Positions 13,501 through 21,986 of a stretch of 64,000 nucleotides of DNA are shown here, piece by piece. The translations under genes were made by a program, and so were the position numbers. The stretch is from the NCBI GenBank assembly GCA_036362985.1, contig JAYGXS010000008.1, positions 19,596,997 through 19,660,996 on the forward strand, read 5' to 3'. How positions within the stretch are numbered: the first letter of the stretch is position 1; each line of letters opens with the position of its first letter. The stretch is from Ligula intestinalis (taxonomy: Eukaryota > Platyhelminthes > Cestoda > Diphyllobothriidea > Diphyllobothriidae). A model generated the notes under the pieces. The model did not search any database and was not told the origin of the DNA. It was given only the letters and a program-made list of their open reading frames with translations.

Positions 13501-14600
13501 CCTTTTGATTCAGGTAAAGGCGTGGATCAAAAATGTGGGGTGAGTATTTATGGGCTCTTTTTCCCTTTCTATTACGTCGCTAGAAGACAATAATAAATCG
13601 TTAAATTGTCGAGTTTGGGACCTCGCTTGAGGCGCGACTTTTGTCAACATTGGCACGCTGTTAAATGTGAGTGGAATTGCTTTAAGCAAAAATTATAGGC
13701 AAATATCTCCCAGTCTCCACTATTGATATGCATTCCCATGTTTCAATCCATAGAGAATATTCCCGATGAAATTTTTCCTTGAAAATATGGAAAGGAGTAT
13801 AAAATAAATGAGCAAGTTTATCTTTCGGAAACATATAGAAGGCCAAATTATCTTTGCTTCCATCGCAGGTTGGACGAACACCTGTATAATGAGAATGGAG
13901 GTGTTACAGGAGTAGGTACAGAATTTCCTCGACTTACGAATGTATATCTTAAACCAGAAAAAAAATGTTCCACACCGCAGTGGCAGAGTGTGCAATCAAG
14001 GGGGTTCGCGTTTGAGTCCAAATTTTTTCAAAATCCATTTATGAAGTACGCTAACGGACGTCTCGTACGTGCACTTTTGTACCAGTTGATTGACTAAACT
14101 CCCCCTATGCGGGTCAGCTAAATGCCAGTCTAGGTGTTTGTCTTGAAATGACGCAATAGCGATACCAAGAGGTGTACAGCGCTGACTGTCGCCTAAGTGA
14201 AAGCGAAAAATGCATGGTTATTCGGGGAAAAGTGATGCATTTCAGCTCAAGTAGTATCGTCCACAGACGTTTACCGAGCCTGAGTTAATCTGTATCACAA
14301 GTGAAAAGCTCGGCTGCAATTCCAGTTTGACTTTGTGAAAGAATCTCCTATTTCAACAGAGAACGGTCACAAGAATTGCATCCTTAAAGACTAGCCAAAT
14401 TTGTTTTCGTAAAAGTCTACTGTGTTGGGGATTGCTTACGTGACTATTTATTGAGCCAATTTTAGGCGTTGCGCTGGAAAGTTTTTCGCTCTTTTTTCTT
14501 CTTTCAGCCACTTCACCTGGTGCAGGAAATAGAATGCCTTAATGATCGCGTCGAAAATCTGAAACGGATGATTGCTGATCACGTGCAGAACGTTGAATAG
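1291..14600 (+). CDS. TRPM-type cation channel, C-terminal part (7 exons, 5' end outside window)
   Basis: Seven exons, join(1291..1501, 6316..6448, 8592..8773, 8876..9002, 10183..10250, 13514..13539, 14508..14600), total 840 nt and 279 codons plus a TAG stop. Every junction keeps frame. The predicted protein runs S5, pore helix, S6, TRP box and C-terminal coiled coil in the order known for TRPM channels (non-selective, often Ca2+-permeable cation channels of the plasma membrane that work as tetramers). No Nudix or kinase domain follows the coiled coil, so it is not a full channel-enzyme. The start codon, the N-terminal SLOG region and S1-S4 must lie upstream of the window. Family assignment rests on recognised motifs (LGPK before S5, INLLIA in S6, WKF-R TRP box, LPPPF after it). 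The closest TRPM subfamily is unclear; the S5 start resembles the TRPM2/TRPM8 group. Splice sites are inferred from sequence. Confidence 0.85.
1690..2000 (-). pseudogene. Penelope-like element, GIY-YIG endonuclease fragment
   Basis: Minus-strand frame 1991-1731 reads IPCLSCSFYYRGQTER, then LAVRRGGALSQ, an ETGHDFNF segment, a LLESW motif carrying the expected catalytic Glu, and SVNRSIDLTPA. This order (Cys pair, Y-x-G-Q-T, R, H, E) is that of the GIY-YIG nuclease at the C terminus of Penelope-like retroelements. The usual YVGQT is YRGQT here. It lies inside intron 1 of the TRPM gene in antisense orientation and was carried along in the duplication (copy near 22540-22830). No reverse transcriptase is attached, so this is a 5'-truncated remnant. 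Confidence 0.7.
2345..2510 (-). repeat. tRNA-headed SINE copy in TRPM intron 1
   Basis: On the minus strand the sequence begins TAACTCAATGGTTAGGACG (A-box-like) and has a B-box-like GGGTTCGAGACTC about 35 bases later, then a short body ending in the shared domain seen on + as GGATGGCCACTTATGGCTC at 2354. The duplicated partner is at about 23210-23375. The body matches the + strand SINE at 8205-8345. Confidence 0.68.
2960..3575 (+). pseudogene. Penelope-like element 3' end: endonuclease tail plus terminal repeat
   Basis: From about 3078 a frame reads NSQVAAHLRRPGHTFAFNEA, then RVLLESWF, the C-terminal half of a PLE GIY-YIG nuclease (His in RPGHTF, catalytic Glu in LLESW). It is followed by about 270 bases of untranslated 3' sequence, then the module TACAAATACTACAAATTC and CTGATGA at 3524-3530 (see hammerhead-like entry). 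A second element with the same layout is at 4400-4985. The expected order nuclease then terminal repeat is kept, so this is the 3' portion of a PLE in the same sense as the channel gene. A 145-codon open frame at 2690-3127 overlaps it but has no domain I recognise. Confidence 0.65.
3524..3552 (+). ncRNA. Hammerhead-like ribozyme motif in PLE terminal repeat (degenerate)
   Basis: CTGATGA at 3524-3530 matches the CUGANGA box of hammerhead ribozymes and GAA at 3550-3552 matches the second box. The 19 bases between should form stem II; the sister copies suggest an ancestral GAATCC/GGATTC arm, which is damaged here. PLE terminal repeats are known to carry hammerheads. Cleavage activity is doubtful for this copy. 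Confidence 0.45.
3985..4260 (-). repeat. tRNA-headed SINE, second family, copy 1
   Basis: On the minus strand a tRNA-like head lies at 4255-4180: ACTCAATGAATTAGGG followed by a B-box-like GGTTGCGAGTTCGAGCC. The body runs to about 3985 and contains TGGAATGGCTTTAGC near 4125, a divergent form of the shared central domain. The same unit occurs at 5630-5912, with partial units at 4262-4395 and 5930-6055. Confidence 0.6.
4400..4985 (+). pseudogene. Penelope-like element 3' end, second copy with terminal repeat
   Basis: The frame around 4440-4590 reads NSQVAAHSARLSNTFTFKEA and then, after a stop, ELLESWF: the same nuclease tail as at 3078-3200 with an extra stop. Its 3' untranslated part (4590-4860) aligns throughout with 3200-3455, and both end in CCTATAAATACTGCAG-type sequence followed by a CTGATGA box. 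The two PLE tails lie head to tail about 1.4 kb apart with SINE copies between, both inside intron 1 of the TRPM gene. Confidence 0.65.
4928..4957 (+). ncRNA. Hammerhead-like ribozyme motif, best preserved + strand copy
   Basis: CTGATGA at 4928-4934 and GAAACGTCAG from 4954 match both conserved boxes. The bases between start CGAATC and end GGATATA, a partly decayed GAATCC/GGATTC arm. One pyrimidine sits between the first box and the arm in every copy in the window, which differs from the usual G-C closing pair, so I call it hammerhead-like. Confidence 0.5.
5630..6055 (-). repeat. tRNA-headed SINE, second family, copy 2 plus partial unit
   Basis: Collinear with 3985-4260: TTTCGTTTCTTTGGTGG, a CCTTGGGGCTCAGCCTC segment, GAATGGCAATTTATGG near 5778, and a minus-strand head with a B-box-like GGTCTCGAGTTCGAGCC near 5850-5870. 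The partial unit 5930-6055 repeats the distal part (CTGCCTCAGGGTTTATCCTC). Confidence 0.55.
6316..6448 (+). CDS. TRPM gene A exon: pore loop and S6
   Basis: A 133-nt exon. After the shared Ala codon it reads IKSDCTVADGNMCPMYNF, an extracellular loop with two Cys that in TRPM channels can form a disulphide, then the S6 helix LLMAIYMIAVAVLLINLLIA. The INLLIA run near the gate is a TRPM hallmark. Acceptor TTTCAG ends at 6315, donor AG|GTGAGT at 6449. It leaves AG, which joins C of the next exon to give Ser. Confidence 0.88.
7000..8130 (-). pseudogene. CR1/Jockey-like LINE reverse transcriptase fragment in TRPM intron 2
   Basis: Minus-strand pieces in order: 8121-7867 with PASLTSICCKTIKQIIKGAL and LLLHAQNGFHCGNSCLTNLL (RT finger and palm); 7720-7529 with SGVPQCSVLGLTIFLVFINE and then LFTDN, where an active enzyme has FADD; and 7496-7008 with the thumb-type region YWSKRWLTPFNNGKNKFLQI. 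Frameshifts separate the pieces and the catalytic Asp pair is lost, so the copy is dead. It is antisense to the channel gene. Confidence 0.75.
8205..8350 (+). repeat. tRNA-headed SINE copy in TRPM intron 2
   Basis: Plus orientation: ACTCGTGGCTCAATGATTAG (A-box-like TGGCTCAATGA), then AGTTTAAAACTCGG as a decayed B box, then a body ACACTGGAGTTGGGG and ACGGTAAATAAGCCAGAAG, the shared central domain. The body is the reverse complement of the 2345-2510 copy, so both belong to one family. Confidence 0.65.
8592..8773 (+). CDS. TRPM gene A exon: TRP box region
   Basis: A 182-nt exon completing S6 (IF-SNVFSSVELNS) and then EVWKFTRYSLMIEY, the TRP helix with the conserved W-K-F-x-R, followed by ILPPPFLLFEVLVEL and a basic ACKRPKRREI tail. 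The acceptor is TTTCAG ending at 8591. The best phase-compatible donor is ATTG|GCAAGT at 8774, a GC donor with an otherwise ideal consensus. The frame stays open to a TAA at 8848, so usage of another donor cannot be excluded from sequence alone. Confidence 0.85.
8876..9002 (+). CDS. TRPM gene A exon: post-TRP linker
   Basis: A 127-nt exon reading TIPEIDQEVEYMQRWAVMKI, then an acidic AEEEEN run and VEGRLKSIQTT. The charged helix-prone make-up fits the linker after the TRP box in TRPM proteins. Acceptor CTATAG ends at 8875, which restores frame only with the GC donor at 8774. Donor AC|GTGAGT at 9003. Confidence 0.78.
9003..10182 (+). other. TRPM intron 4, no recognised feature
   Basis: Intron sequence between the exons ending at 9002 and starting at 10183. 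A 74-codon open frame at 9058-9282 has no motif I recognise. No repeat family was matched here. Confidence 0.6.
10183..10250 (+). CDS. TRPM gene A candidate short exon
   Basis: A 68-nt candidate exon: VEELSECVGLTQKATE and NGVPV. Acceptor GCTTTAG ends at 10182 and donor G|GTAGGT starts at 10251. It accepts the 2-base leftover of the previous exon and passes one G to the microexon at 13514. Support is splice signals and phase; the residues themselves are not diagnostic. Confidence 0.55.
10475..10640 (-). repeat. Possible PLE terminal-repeat debris
   Basis: Minus strand shows GAAACGTCGGACAAATAAAC near 10485-10505, the tail of the hammerhead-like module, and separately CTGAAGATGACCTGGAGGTC near 10600-10618, a first-box-like CTGAAGA with a GACCT/AGGTC arm. 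The two are too far apart to be one motif, so this may be two fragments. Confidence 0.35.
11095..11240 (+). repeat. PLE terminal-repeat fragment with hammerhead-like motif
   Basis: CTGATGA at 11159-11165, an arm beginning GAATCCGCGATC, and GAAGC at 11185. The upstream TTCTGCTAATGTCT matches the bases before the box at 3524 and 4928. No nuclease fragment is attached, so it may be a solo terminal repeat within TRPM intron 5. Confidence 0.45.
11241..13513 (+). other. Remainder of TRPM intron 5; one dispersed repeat, otherwise nothing recognised
   Basis: A pyrimidine-poor, CCTAAC-rich low-complexity stretch lies near 11815-11935. A copy of dispersed repeat family X lies at about 12230-12640. The rest is AT-rich without recognised features. 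Confidence 0.5.
12230..12640 (+). repeat. Dispersed repeat family X, copy
   Basis: Shares AAGTCTTGGGAAGGCCAGA and the ATTGTGTACGCGGAGG-type segment with copies near 16540 (+), 24340 (+), 34065 (+), 26160-26650 (-), 36900-37350 (-) and 41505-41970 (-). No coding frame recognised. Confidence 0.6.
13514..13539 (+). CDS. TRPM gene A candidate 26-nt microexon
   Basis: Candidate exon KGVDQKCG: acceptor TTGATTCAG ends at 13513, donor GGG|GTGAGT starts at 13540. It takes the single leftover base from 10250 and ends on a codon boundary, which is exactly what the terminal exon needs; joining 10250 straight to 14508 would hit a stop. Microexons are common in flatworm genes. Confidence 0.55.
14508..14600 (+). 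CDS. TRPM gene A terminal coding exon: coiled coil and stop
   Basis: Reads HLVQEIECLNDRVENLKRMI then ADHVQNVE and TAG at 14598-14600. Heptad spacing of Leu, Val and Ile fits the short C-terminal coiled coil that helps tetramerise TRPM channels. Acceptor CTTTCAG with a strong pyrimidine tract ends at 14507. The protein ends directly after the coil, without Nudix or kinase domain. Confidence 0.82.
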   Translation, partial: PLHLVQEIECLNDRVENLKRMIADHVQNVE

Positions 14601-14755
14601 AGACTGGGAAGCAGGAAAGCTAGGCACAACACGAAATTGGACCTTTCGCTTTGGTTGATTTTTTTTCTAAAGCCTTCTTAAGAACGATTTCATTCTACAT
14701 CTTTATAATTTTCAAGAGCATTCTTTATAATATTTTTGCTTTGTCTTAATAAGCT

Positions 14756-14761
14756 AATAAA
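14756..14761 (+). terminator. Polyadenylation signal of TRPM gene A
   Basis: AATAAA 155 bases after the TAG, followed by a T-rich stretch (ATATTTGATTTG). It is the first canonical signal after the stop codon. Confidence 0.7.
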
Positions 14762-16535
14762 TATTTGATTTGAAATCTTTTTGCCCGAGTTCCTGCCGTT
14801 TACTGATTGGTTGTTTAATTTTGGCACAATTTATAGCATATTCGGGCTCAAAGGCATGGTTCAAAATATTAAAAAATAACCTTATGATAGTAAAATACTT
14901 TTACTCTGCTGAAAGGATTGACACCAGCGTAAATAATAAAACGCATAGGGACGCAGTTGATCAAATAAAACCGGTTGAAGGAGGTTGAAATATAATACAT
15001 GATGCGGAAAATAATTTGGAAGTTATTTTCTACGGTGTAGGTCTTTGCAGCTGAGTGCACATCTGGGTTTTTTATTGGACAGAAAAAAAATTAGTGGCTT
15101 GCTGTTCTGCAATATCCGTATGCCCATGAAGGTTGTAGGACACCAAATTTGATACTGAATTAGTCCCTTCACGTTAACCAAAACAATGAAAGATTTTTGT
15201 AGGGTATTTTACTGGTTGATAGGAACTTCCACTAAGGCCTTTTCTGCCTCCTATGACGTAACCCTAAAAAAGAACAAAAATGTTACAGAAAGATGCTAAG
15301 TAACATTGCAATTAACCATGTGGCAAGGTTCGAGGGGTTCCTGAACACACAAGACATCAAAAAACAGTGCGGATGTGCCTGCATCTGATCGATGTACGCC
15401 TTTGTACTAAAGTGTGAAATACACACGGTTTCTTTTTACTAGCATTAAGTAATTAATGCAGTTGTTATATTGATGGACGAAAAGGCTTATTAAGAGATAT
15501 ATGGGTTACACCGGGGTGCAAGCTTTTGCATACACTGTTTTTCGACCACATTTAATAAGTCGCAGTCGGAACCGAATGACCACTTTATGCCATAAGATTT
15601 TCCTAGCATTTTAATTTCCTTATATTATCAAAGACACTGCCTTCAAATACCACGCCTTATATGCTGTCACTGGCACTATGATCAAGTTCCACACGCGCAT
15701 GTTTCTTCTCGTGAACGATATTCGTCTCGCTTAACACCGGCAAGTCTCATCCATCTTTGTCTGCTTAACTAATTTTGAAAGAAGTTATTTTCAGTGATCA
15801 TTCGCTTATTCACATCCAACTGTCTATTACATGCACAAGCGAAAAACTTTACAGGTTGGTATACTCCTTCCAGGGTTCATTGGTGAGTGTCGTTTCTAAA
15901 TGTATTTCATTTTATGAAGACGGTCACCACATGTACGCTCAGTGTGAATAAACAGTAAAAAAAAACAATTAATGTAGTCTACAAGCCAGAGACGAAGCAT
16001 ACACCAACACATTTATCAACTGCAATTTAAAAAGAAGTGCTGCCGGAGTGGATTATTGGAATGGAAAACGCAGGCATTTCAAACGACTCACTTGGACACA
16101 CTTTAATGGGCAGTTCGAATAAAACCGTTCCTAGTCGTTCAAAATATTAGGTAAGATCAGGCGTTGAACGAATAATTGACAACATATGTTCCATTCATAA
16201 CCATCGAAGGTCCCTAGTTCCTCAAAAAACGTTTTTCTCTAAAAGAAAACTTTGTCAGAGCAGATACATACTCACAATGAAATCCTGATTTGAATGCTAG
16301 AGAATGATGGTAACTCGCAGATTGTTGTCCGGAGCTCTGTACGTATTTTGTCACTATAATTCGTGGATTGAAAATGGAAAAATGATAGTTGTCGTTTATT
16401 GAAAACGCGCAAGTCACTGGATGTGAAATTCTCCAGCACAGAGGATTCTGCGTTTAGGTGCTAGAAATCGCATCTCGAAAGGTATACAAGCGCACAGGAG
16501 TGCTTAAAGGCCTATTGTTTTTCTCATTTGCGTAA
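14762..16535. other. Intergenic, nothing recognised
   Basis: AT-rich sequence downstream of the channel gene. Open frames are short and without motifs. Confidence 0.5.
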
Positions 16536-16539
16536 ATGT

Positions 16540-16975
16540 ATAGGAGCTAAGGCTAAGACGGTTAACCCTAACACCTACAATCTTTGAGGCCCGGTTCCTT
16601 AGGAGAAGTCTTGGGAAGGCCAGAGTAGAAGGAAGAGTTTATTGTGTACACAGGAAGGAGAATAGGATGGAAATAGTGTTGACTCACGCAGTTGTGCGTC
16701 CGTTCCCTATTCGGGTGGGCTCCGGAGTGAATAAAGCTTCATTAATTGCTGGCGAATGCTTTGTCCCGGGAGCCAATGGGGCTGCTGATGTCTAGATAAG
16801 CGTGGGCCAATGAAAGCCTGGGCCGATGACAGCGTGGGCCAATGACAGCGTGGGCCAATGACTGTTAGCAGCTAGCCCCAAGAGGCGGTGGGCACACAGG
16901 CAGGCTGGATAAGTCATGCGTCAGCGGCTAGTCTTGGGTTCCAAGTGGCTGCTAGGGCCACTAAAAATGTTCTGC
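16540..16975 (+). repeat. Dispersed repeat family X, near-complete copy
   Basis: Starts AGCTAAGGCTAAGACGGTTA and ends AAGTGGCTGCTAGGGCCACT. The reverse-complement copy at 41505-41970 has both ends. It contains a 17-bp tandem repeat (GCGTGGGCCAATGACA, about four units) at 16794-16862, absent from the 41.5 kb copy. No clear terminal inverted repeats or target duplication seen by eye. Confidence 0.6.
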
Positions 16976-19619
16976 AAGAGACAGCAGCACAATATGTTCT
17001 GTAATTCAGTAAGAACATTACAGTTTTATACCAGCTATCAAGTTATGATTCTAAAAATTGGAATTTGATTTGAGGTCAGCGGATGGCACACGATTCCTCT
17101 AAGTGTTGTGTATTGCAGAGGACTGATTATTTTTAAAAGACAATACTTTTTGGTCTGCATTATCGTCCTTAAGTACTTACTTTGCGCATTCTACAAGGCT
17201 ACCGAACACCGACCACGAGGATCTTCCAGTCAGCAACATCAAGTATCAAACTTGTGGACATTGTGGGTCATTACCCTTGTGAGAATAGCTGATAAACTCT
17301 TGCATAACCAGGTTTGTATGTTATTAAAAATAAAAGCGCTCACAACTAAGGTGGAATTAGAATAGAGCTGGACGCCAACTGAGTGAAACTTAGTAAAAGA
17401 TCTCAGATTTGATTACGAACATTGGAACGCTCTAACATGTCTCCTTAGGTATGGTGGTTTCGTGAGAATATTGAGCTGCTAACATGAAAGCTCATCGAAA
17501 ACAGCATGTTAAAGACAGAGGCGGGCACGCAAAGAATAAAAACAATTTATCATGTTATATTTGCCGGGATGTATAGAGCATGCCCATAATAATAACGCGC
17601 GTTCCAAGTCGGAGGATAAGGGTAGAAATCATTCATGGGGCCCTCTACGTGCGCGCGAAGCCCCCACCTACTCCAAGACATGCACGTGGTTAAAGAGGAT
17701 AGTAAAGTTGGGGCATACCAGGGAACAAAGAAAATTCGTAGTGCCACTTAAATTTGTTTTATTGAACTTATAATTGGTTAAAATGTTCGTTAAATGAGTA
17801 AACAAAATGGGAAAAGAAGCGTAAATACCGAGTCAATGTAGTGGAAAGCGCTTATTGGTCACAAATGTGCAGGAAAGTGAATGCTAAAGCTCAAGGTCGC
17901 ATGAGAACGACTCGCCTGACCTTGCACCCAATGGCGAATGGGGAAGGATTCTGGTAGCCGACACAAGTCGTTTATAATAGCCCAAATACTGCCCTCTATC
18001 GGAAGCCAGGCAAACATTTTTGGAATACCATGGTAAGAGCCCAAAGATCATGTGCTAAAATGCTGTAAAGTGAGAAATAAACCTTATTGCGAAAGAGCGA
18101 AATAGTACATTTAATTTGATGAAAAGAAGAATAGCATGGGGACTGTCACATTGCACGTACTGGTGCGCTTCCATATTTAAATTACGTGAATTTTCTTCTG
18201 ATTTCAGCGTCACTGTTACGGACGCTGGCAGTAACACAATACCCAACCAGACCGCGGAAGCTAGCGTAGGGGCGGATACGCCCACAAATCCACAAAGCAC
18301 TGTCCGCACGCCGCCGCAACATTGTATGCCCTATATCTTTAACGAAGGTAGGCTGATTGCCGTCTACGCGAGGCTTGCGCGACGTGGCATCAAGCGTCAA
18401 ACGTTTACATACGGTCATCCTTTTGTGCTTCAGACGGATCACAGATCGCCAAGGTCCCTACAATTGGAGTTACCTAGGCCGTACGTTAGGCTAGTGTTCC
18501 CGCTCTATTAGTTGGGACTGTTGGCCTACCTCCAAAGTAAAGCCCTTCTGCCTACGGACCTACTGAGCACGCGTTGCCGAAGGGTTTCCCTGCAAATATT
18601 CACCCAAAACGGTGATAGGTACATCTTCCGATGCGCTAAATGCCATCGGAATAAGTCAGTGCGTACATAGTCCATTTTTTTTGACAGCCGCTTAACATTG
18701 CGGAAGCTGATGAATATGTGCGTGGCTTTTGTTGCAGGAAAAACAGTATAAGAAGCTGCAGCCGTATGCGGACTAGCCAACGAAGTGGCTGTGAGCTGGT
18801 TAACTATTTTGCGAAATGTCTGCTCGAACTCCCTAAGCAGGGTAGCATTCACTGTTGGTGGACCGGGTTTTAAAGTTGAGATAGAGTAGTCCATTATAGC
18901 TCGTCCGAAGTATAACCGGGGCCGGAGAACAAGGCAACTTTGGGTGAAGAAGAAGGCCGTATGTGAGCAGCTAAGTAACCGCTCGGAGAAATAGATTTGT
19001 TCCATAATAAAACGACGGGTTAAACCAGGAAGCGCAATTGCAGCAGATCGCCGGAGTGGTTACCAGAACCTCAGAGACATGGGGTTTACCCACAGGTCGG
19101 GGAATCATACGAAAGAATTTGTTAACCGGTACACAGGGATCCACACTCAAGCTGTGGAGGCATTTTGGATTCGCTTCAAATGGGGACTGCGTCAATGCGA
19201 GCCAACTGTAAGGCGTTCAGTGTAGGCCCACGTCGAAGAAATACAGTACCACGTGTGGTTAACGTTCAGGAAGAAGGTCATACCAGAAGCCTGGATTATC
19301 ATCTGCGGGCACATCGCAAACTATATCCCGTGAACATGTCGCCAGGTAAAACACTCTTCTCACCCGAACATGTTGAAGCTAGCCAGCACACCTTGAGGCA
19401 TTTGGTAGACAATACCCTCAGTCAAATTGCCTGCAGTCTTCTGCGGCCGTACGTACGCCAGCAAATGAAAGATAAAACAGTGTACAAGAACAATATACCA
19501 CACGCGCAAGTTATTTATTATTACCGGTTACTTACAAATTTTCAGTAGCCTGTTTGAGCTGCTTTACTGCACATATTCGGGACCCCACGACGAACGCTTA
19601 CGGAAGATTCAATCGCTGG
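16976..19619. other. Intergenic, nothing firmly recognised
   Basis: Contains modest open frames (18116-18511 +, 19165-19548 +, 19005-18526 -) without domains I can name. The first ends with GHPFVLQTDHRSP, weakly like an LTR-element RNase H, which is not enough for a call. Confidence 0.4.
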
Positions 19620-19800
19620 GTCAACAGTTTTATTTGCCTGACTTTTTGACATCCGTCGCCGAATCTTCATCAGAGACATGAGCAGAAAACTGTTGCAGAA
19701 GCAGGTACCTCAAACACGGGAGGCTGCAGTATTTATAGGACAGAGTCATTGATGCCTCCTTCGGCATAGGTAGCAAGCCTCTGAACTTCATATCTTCCTG
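19620..19800 (-). repeat. PLE terminal-repeat fragment with decayed hammerhead-like motif
   Basis: Minus strand: CTATAAATACTGCAG near 19740, then CTGATGA at 19673-19667, an arm GATTCGGCGACGGAT, and GTCAGGCAAATAAAACTG. The second box is mutated (AAA for GAA). The same module occurs at 3.5, 4.9, 11.2 and 33.2 kb. Confidence 0.5.
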
Positions 19801-19801
19801 T

Positions 19802-20810
19802 TTGGATGCTCGCACACAACGAGTAAAAATTTCGAATGTTATCTCCAACCCCACGCATGTGAGGAGTGGAGTTATACAGGGTTGTGTACTGGGTCCGCTC
19901 CTATTTTGCCTGTTTGTCAACGACGTTTCAGATTGTTTTCAGTATGGCAGACCCTTCATGTACGCTGATGATTTAAAAGTCGCTTATCGATATAAACCGG
20001 CAGATCGCAACATCGTGCTCGAGCTGATAAAAAGGGATCTTCAGGCCTTCGCCCAGTGCTGTTGCACATGGCGCCTCACTCTTTCATGGCACAAATGTTC
20101 CGTTATGGTTGTTGGCGACGATCATCAACCGGAATTAAGCATTGACGGCCACGAACTAAATGTCCCAGGAGTTATCAAGGATTTGGGCATATCCTACTCT
20201 ACTGATAGTCTCGAAAGCACGCCGAACCACCGGATTTATCCTTAGAAATTTTAAGACTATCAAGGTTAGAACTAGCCTTTATAATATGTACGTGAGACCT
20301 AGTCTTGAATACTGCTCACCCTTATTCAGTCTTCTGCGCACTAGTGAACGGAAGAAAATAGAATCGGTGCAGCACTTCTTCACAAGAAGAGTTTTCACTA
20401 CAGAACACCGTAACTTAACCTACCAACAAAGGTGCGAACTTATAAAGCTGGATCCCCTATGGCTTCATCGATTGCAGAAGGGTCTATTTTTACTGTTTAA
20501 ACTTTTGAATGGTCAAACCTTTAATCCTCTTAGTACAATAAGGCAGCTTGAGCACTCTCGACGCGCCAGTCATCGAGACGTATTTTTATTTCTTCCTATG
20601 GCACGCACAGTTAAGTACCGGCAATTCTTTTCAGTAAATGCCATATCAATCTGGAATAAGCTGCCCAAAAGTATTAAAACCCAGCAAAACTACCCTATGT
20701 TTAAGAGAGCTATAACTAGTTTTCTACATTCAGGACAACTTTCACGAATTTTGGGTGCTGACTCGGTGGAATCTCTCTTTCACTCTGATGGCGTTCGTGG
20801 ACTTTGAACC
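19802..20810 (+). pseudogene. CR1/Jockey-like LINE, 5'-truncated reverse transcriptase
   Basis: The first frame (19802-20245) reads SGVIQGCVLGPLLFCLFVND and FMYADDLKVAY, with the catalytic YADD intact at 19961-19972. The frame then shifts near 20210 into 20160-20807, which carries LYNMYVRPSLEYCSPLF and SIWNKLPKSIKT, the typical C-terminal end of CR1/Jockey-group polymerases. The endonuclease and N-terminal RT fingers are missing, as expected from 5' truncation during target-primed reverse transcription. Confidence 0.82.
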
Positions 20811-21070
20811 CCGCCAGGCTTCATGCTGAAGATAATGCTGCTGAAGCAGCAGCCCGCAGTCTGCTAACCCTTCAGCCGATAGCGCGCAACTTTTGCCGAC
20901 AACCATTGAATGAAGACTGAGAACACTGTGTTCTTGTGCCAACCTTCTCCGTTTGGAACTAATGTTTTTAAACGATATGAAGCAGTTCTCCTGCTGATGA
21001 GTCAACTCAGCTTACAACTGTACATTTATTCCGTTTGTATCATACCTTTGAAGGCAGGTTTTTTTCACTT

Positions 21071-21162
21071 GAAACAAACTCCCTATCTCGCCCAGTATTG
21101 ACAAAACAAAAAACCTGAAACAAAACCAATACTGGCTGCAACATAGGGAGTTTGTTTTAGGT
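21071..21162. repeat. Short inverted repeat
   Basis: GAAACAAACTCCCTAT near 21071 and its reverse complement ATAGGGAGTTTGTTTT near 21145 flank about 55 bases that also hold an internal CCAGTATTG/CAATACTGG pair. It could fold into a long hairpin, possibly a tiny foldback element. Confidence 0.5.
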
Positions 21163-21239
21163 TTTTTCCGGTCTTCGAGGTGTTGGAAGGCGCCCAAGAG
21201 GTGCATTACCAACTCTTTACAATTGCCTGTAAACTGGCA

Positions 21240-21272
21240 TAATAAACATATTATTATTATTATTATTATAAA
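21240..21272. repeat. (TTA)n microsatellite
   Basis: A run of about seven ATT units followed by ATAAATAAAG. Confidence 0.85.
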
Positions 21273-21274
21273 TA

Positions 21275-21710
21275 AAGGCAATTAGCCGTGATCGCCTTCT
21301 TTTGTGTTGATTGCGTGAGTACCGGCACGCGGGCCCTGAGTTGCTGAACTTTCATCACTCGTGGTTGAATTCGACACTTTGATTGCCCGGCCATCTGGTT
21401 TCCCGGAGTTGGCGTAAGATGACTTGTTGGCCTGTGCGTTCTCCGAGTGGCGACGTGCATTTGCGAACTTGAGTCACAGCACTGCATAGGGACTGGGCAG
21501 ATCATTGCACTTGTTTATGGATTGGAGGCCTGTGAACCACGAATCAGGTTAATCTTGGCTCACATCTTGCTAGCATTTCGGTCTCATCAAATTTGAAAGT
21601 GTGACTGGGACCCATCGAATGAGCCACCTCTTGAGAATTGGCATCATTTCGGAAGTTGGCGTCCTCTGAAGTCTGCCAGTTTCTCCAACTTAATGGTTTT
21701 GTCCGCAACT
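21275..21710 (-). pseudogene. Penelope-like element 3' part, minus strand
   Basis: Minus-strand translation from about 21655 reads NSQEVAHSMGPSHTFKFDET, the counterpart of NSQVAAHLRRPGHTFAFNEA at 3.1 kb, then a stop and the same 3' untranslated sequence (including CCGGGCAATCA) down to 21280. This is the same PLE family as at 2960-3575 and 4400-4985. Confidence 0.6.
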
Positions 21711-21789
21711 GCACTAGATCCAATAGATGACTCCAGATATTTCTTGCCGTGACAGTGGGTCTTTCGCTTTATTATCTGATGCCTTATGG

Positions 21790-21986
21790 TTGCTTCCGGC
21801 CTTCTTCCCATTTACGTCCTGGGACTCGTAAATTCGCTTGCATTGGAAATAAATGCAACGACCTGGCAATCCATATCCAGTGCTGAGACTCAGGTTTGCC
21901 AAAGCAACTGGCCAATCGATGAATGCACAGGCGAACGCGTCTTCGTATGCCTGCGCCAGGGAGCAAAATGGCCGAGCAATCATCCA
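21790..21986 (+). repeat. PLE 3' untranslated fragment abutting the duplicated TRPM exon
   Basis: CCAGTGCTGAGACTCAG through CCGAGCAATCATC aligns with 3239-3345. It stops at about 21986, exactly where homology with the TRPM duplication begins. Confidence 0.6.

Noticed and set aside
18116..18511. Possible LTR-element RNase H fragment (GHPFVLQTDHRSP)
   Set aside because: Only one short motif resembles it; the preceding residues do not, and no RT or integrase lies nearby.
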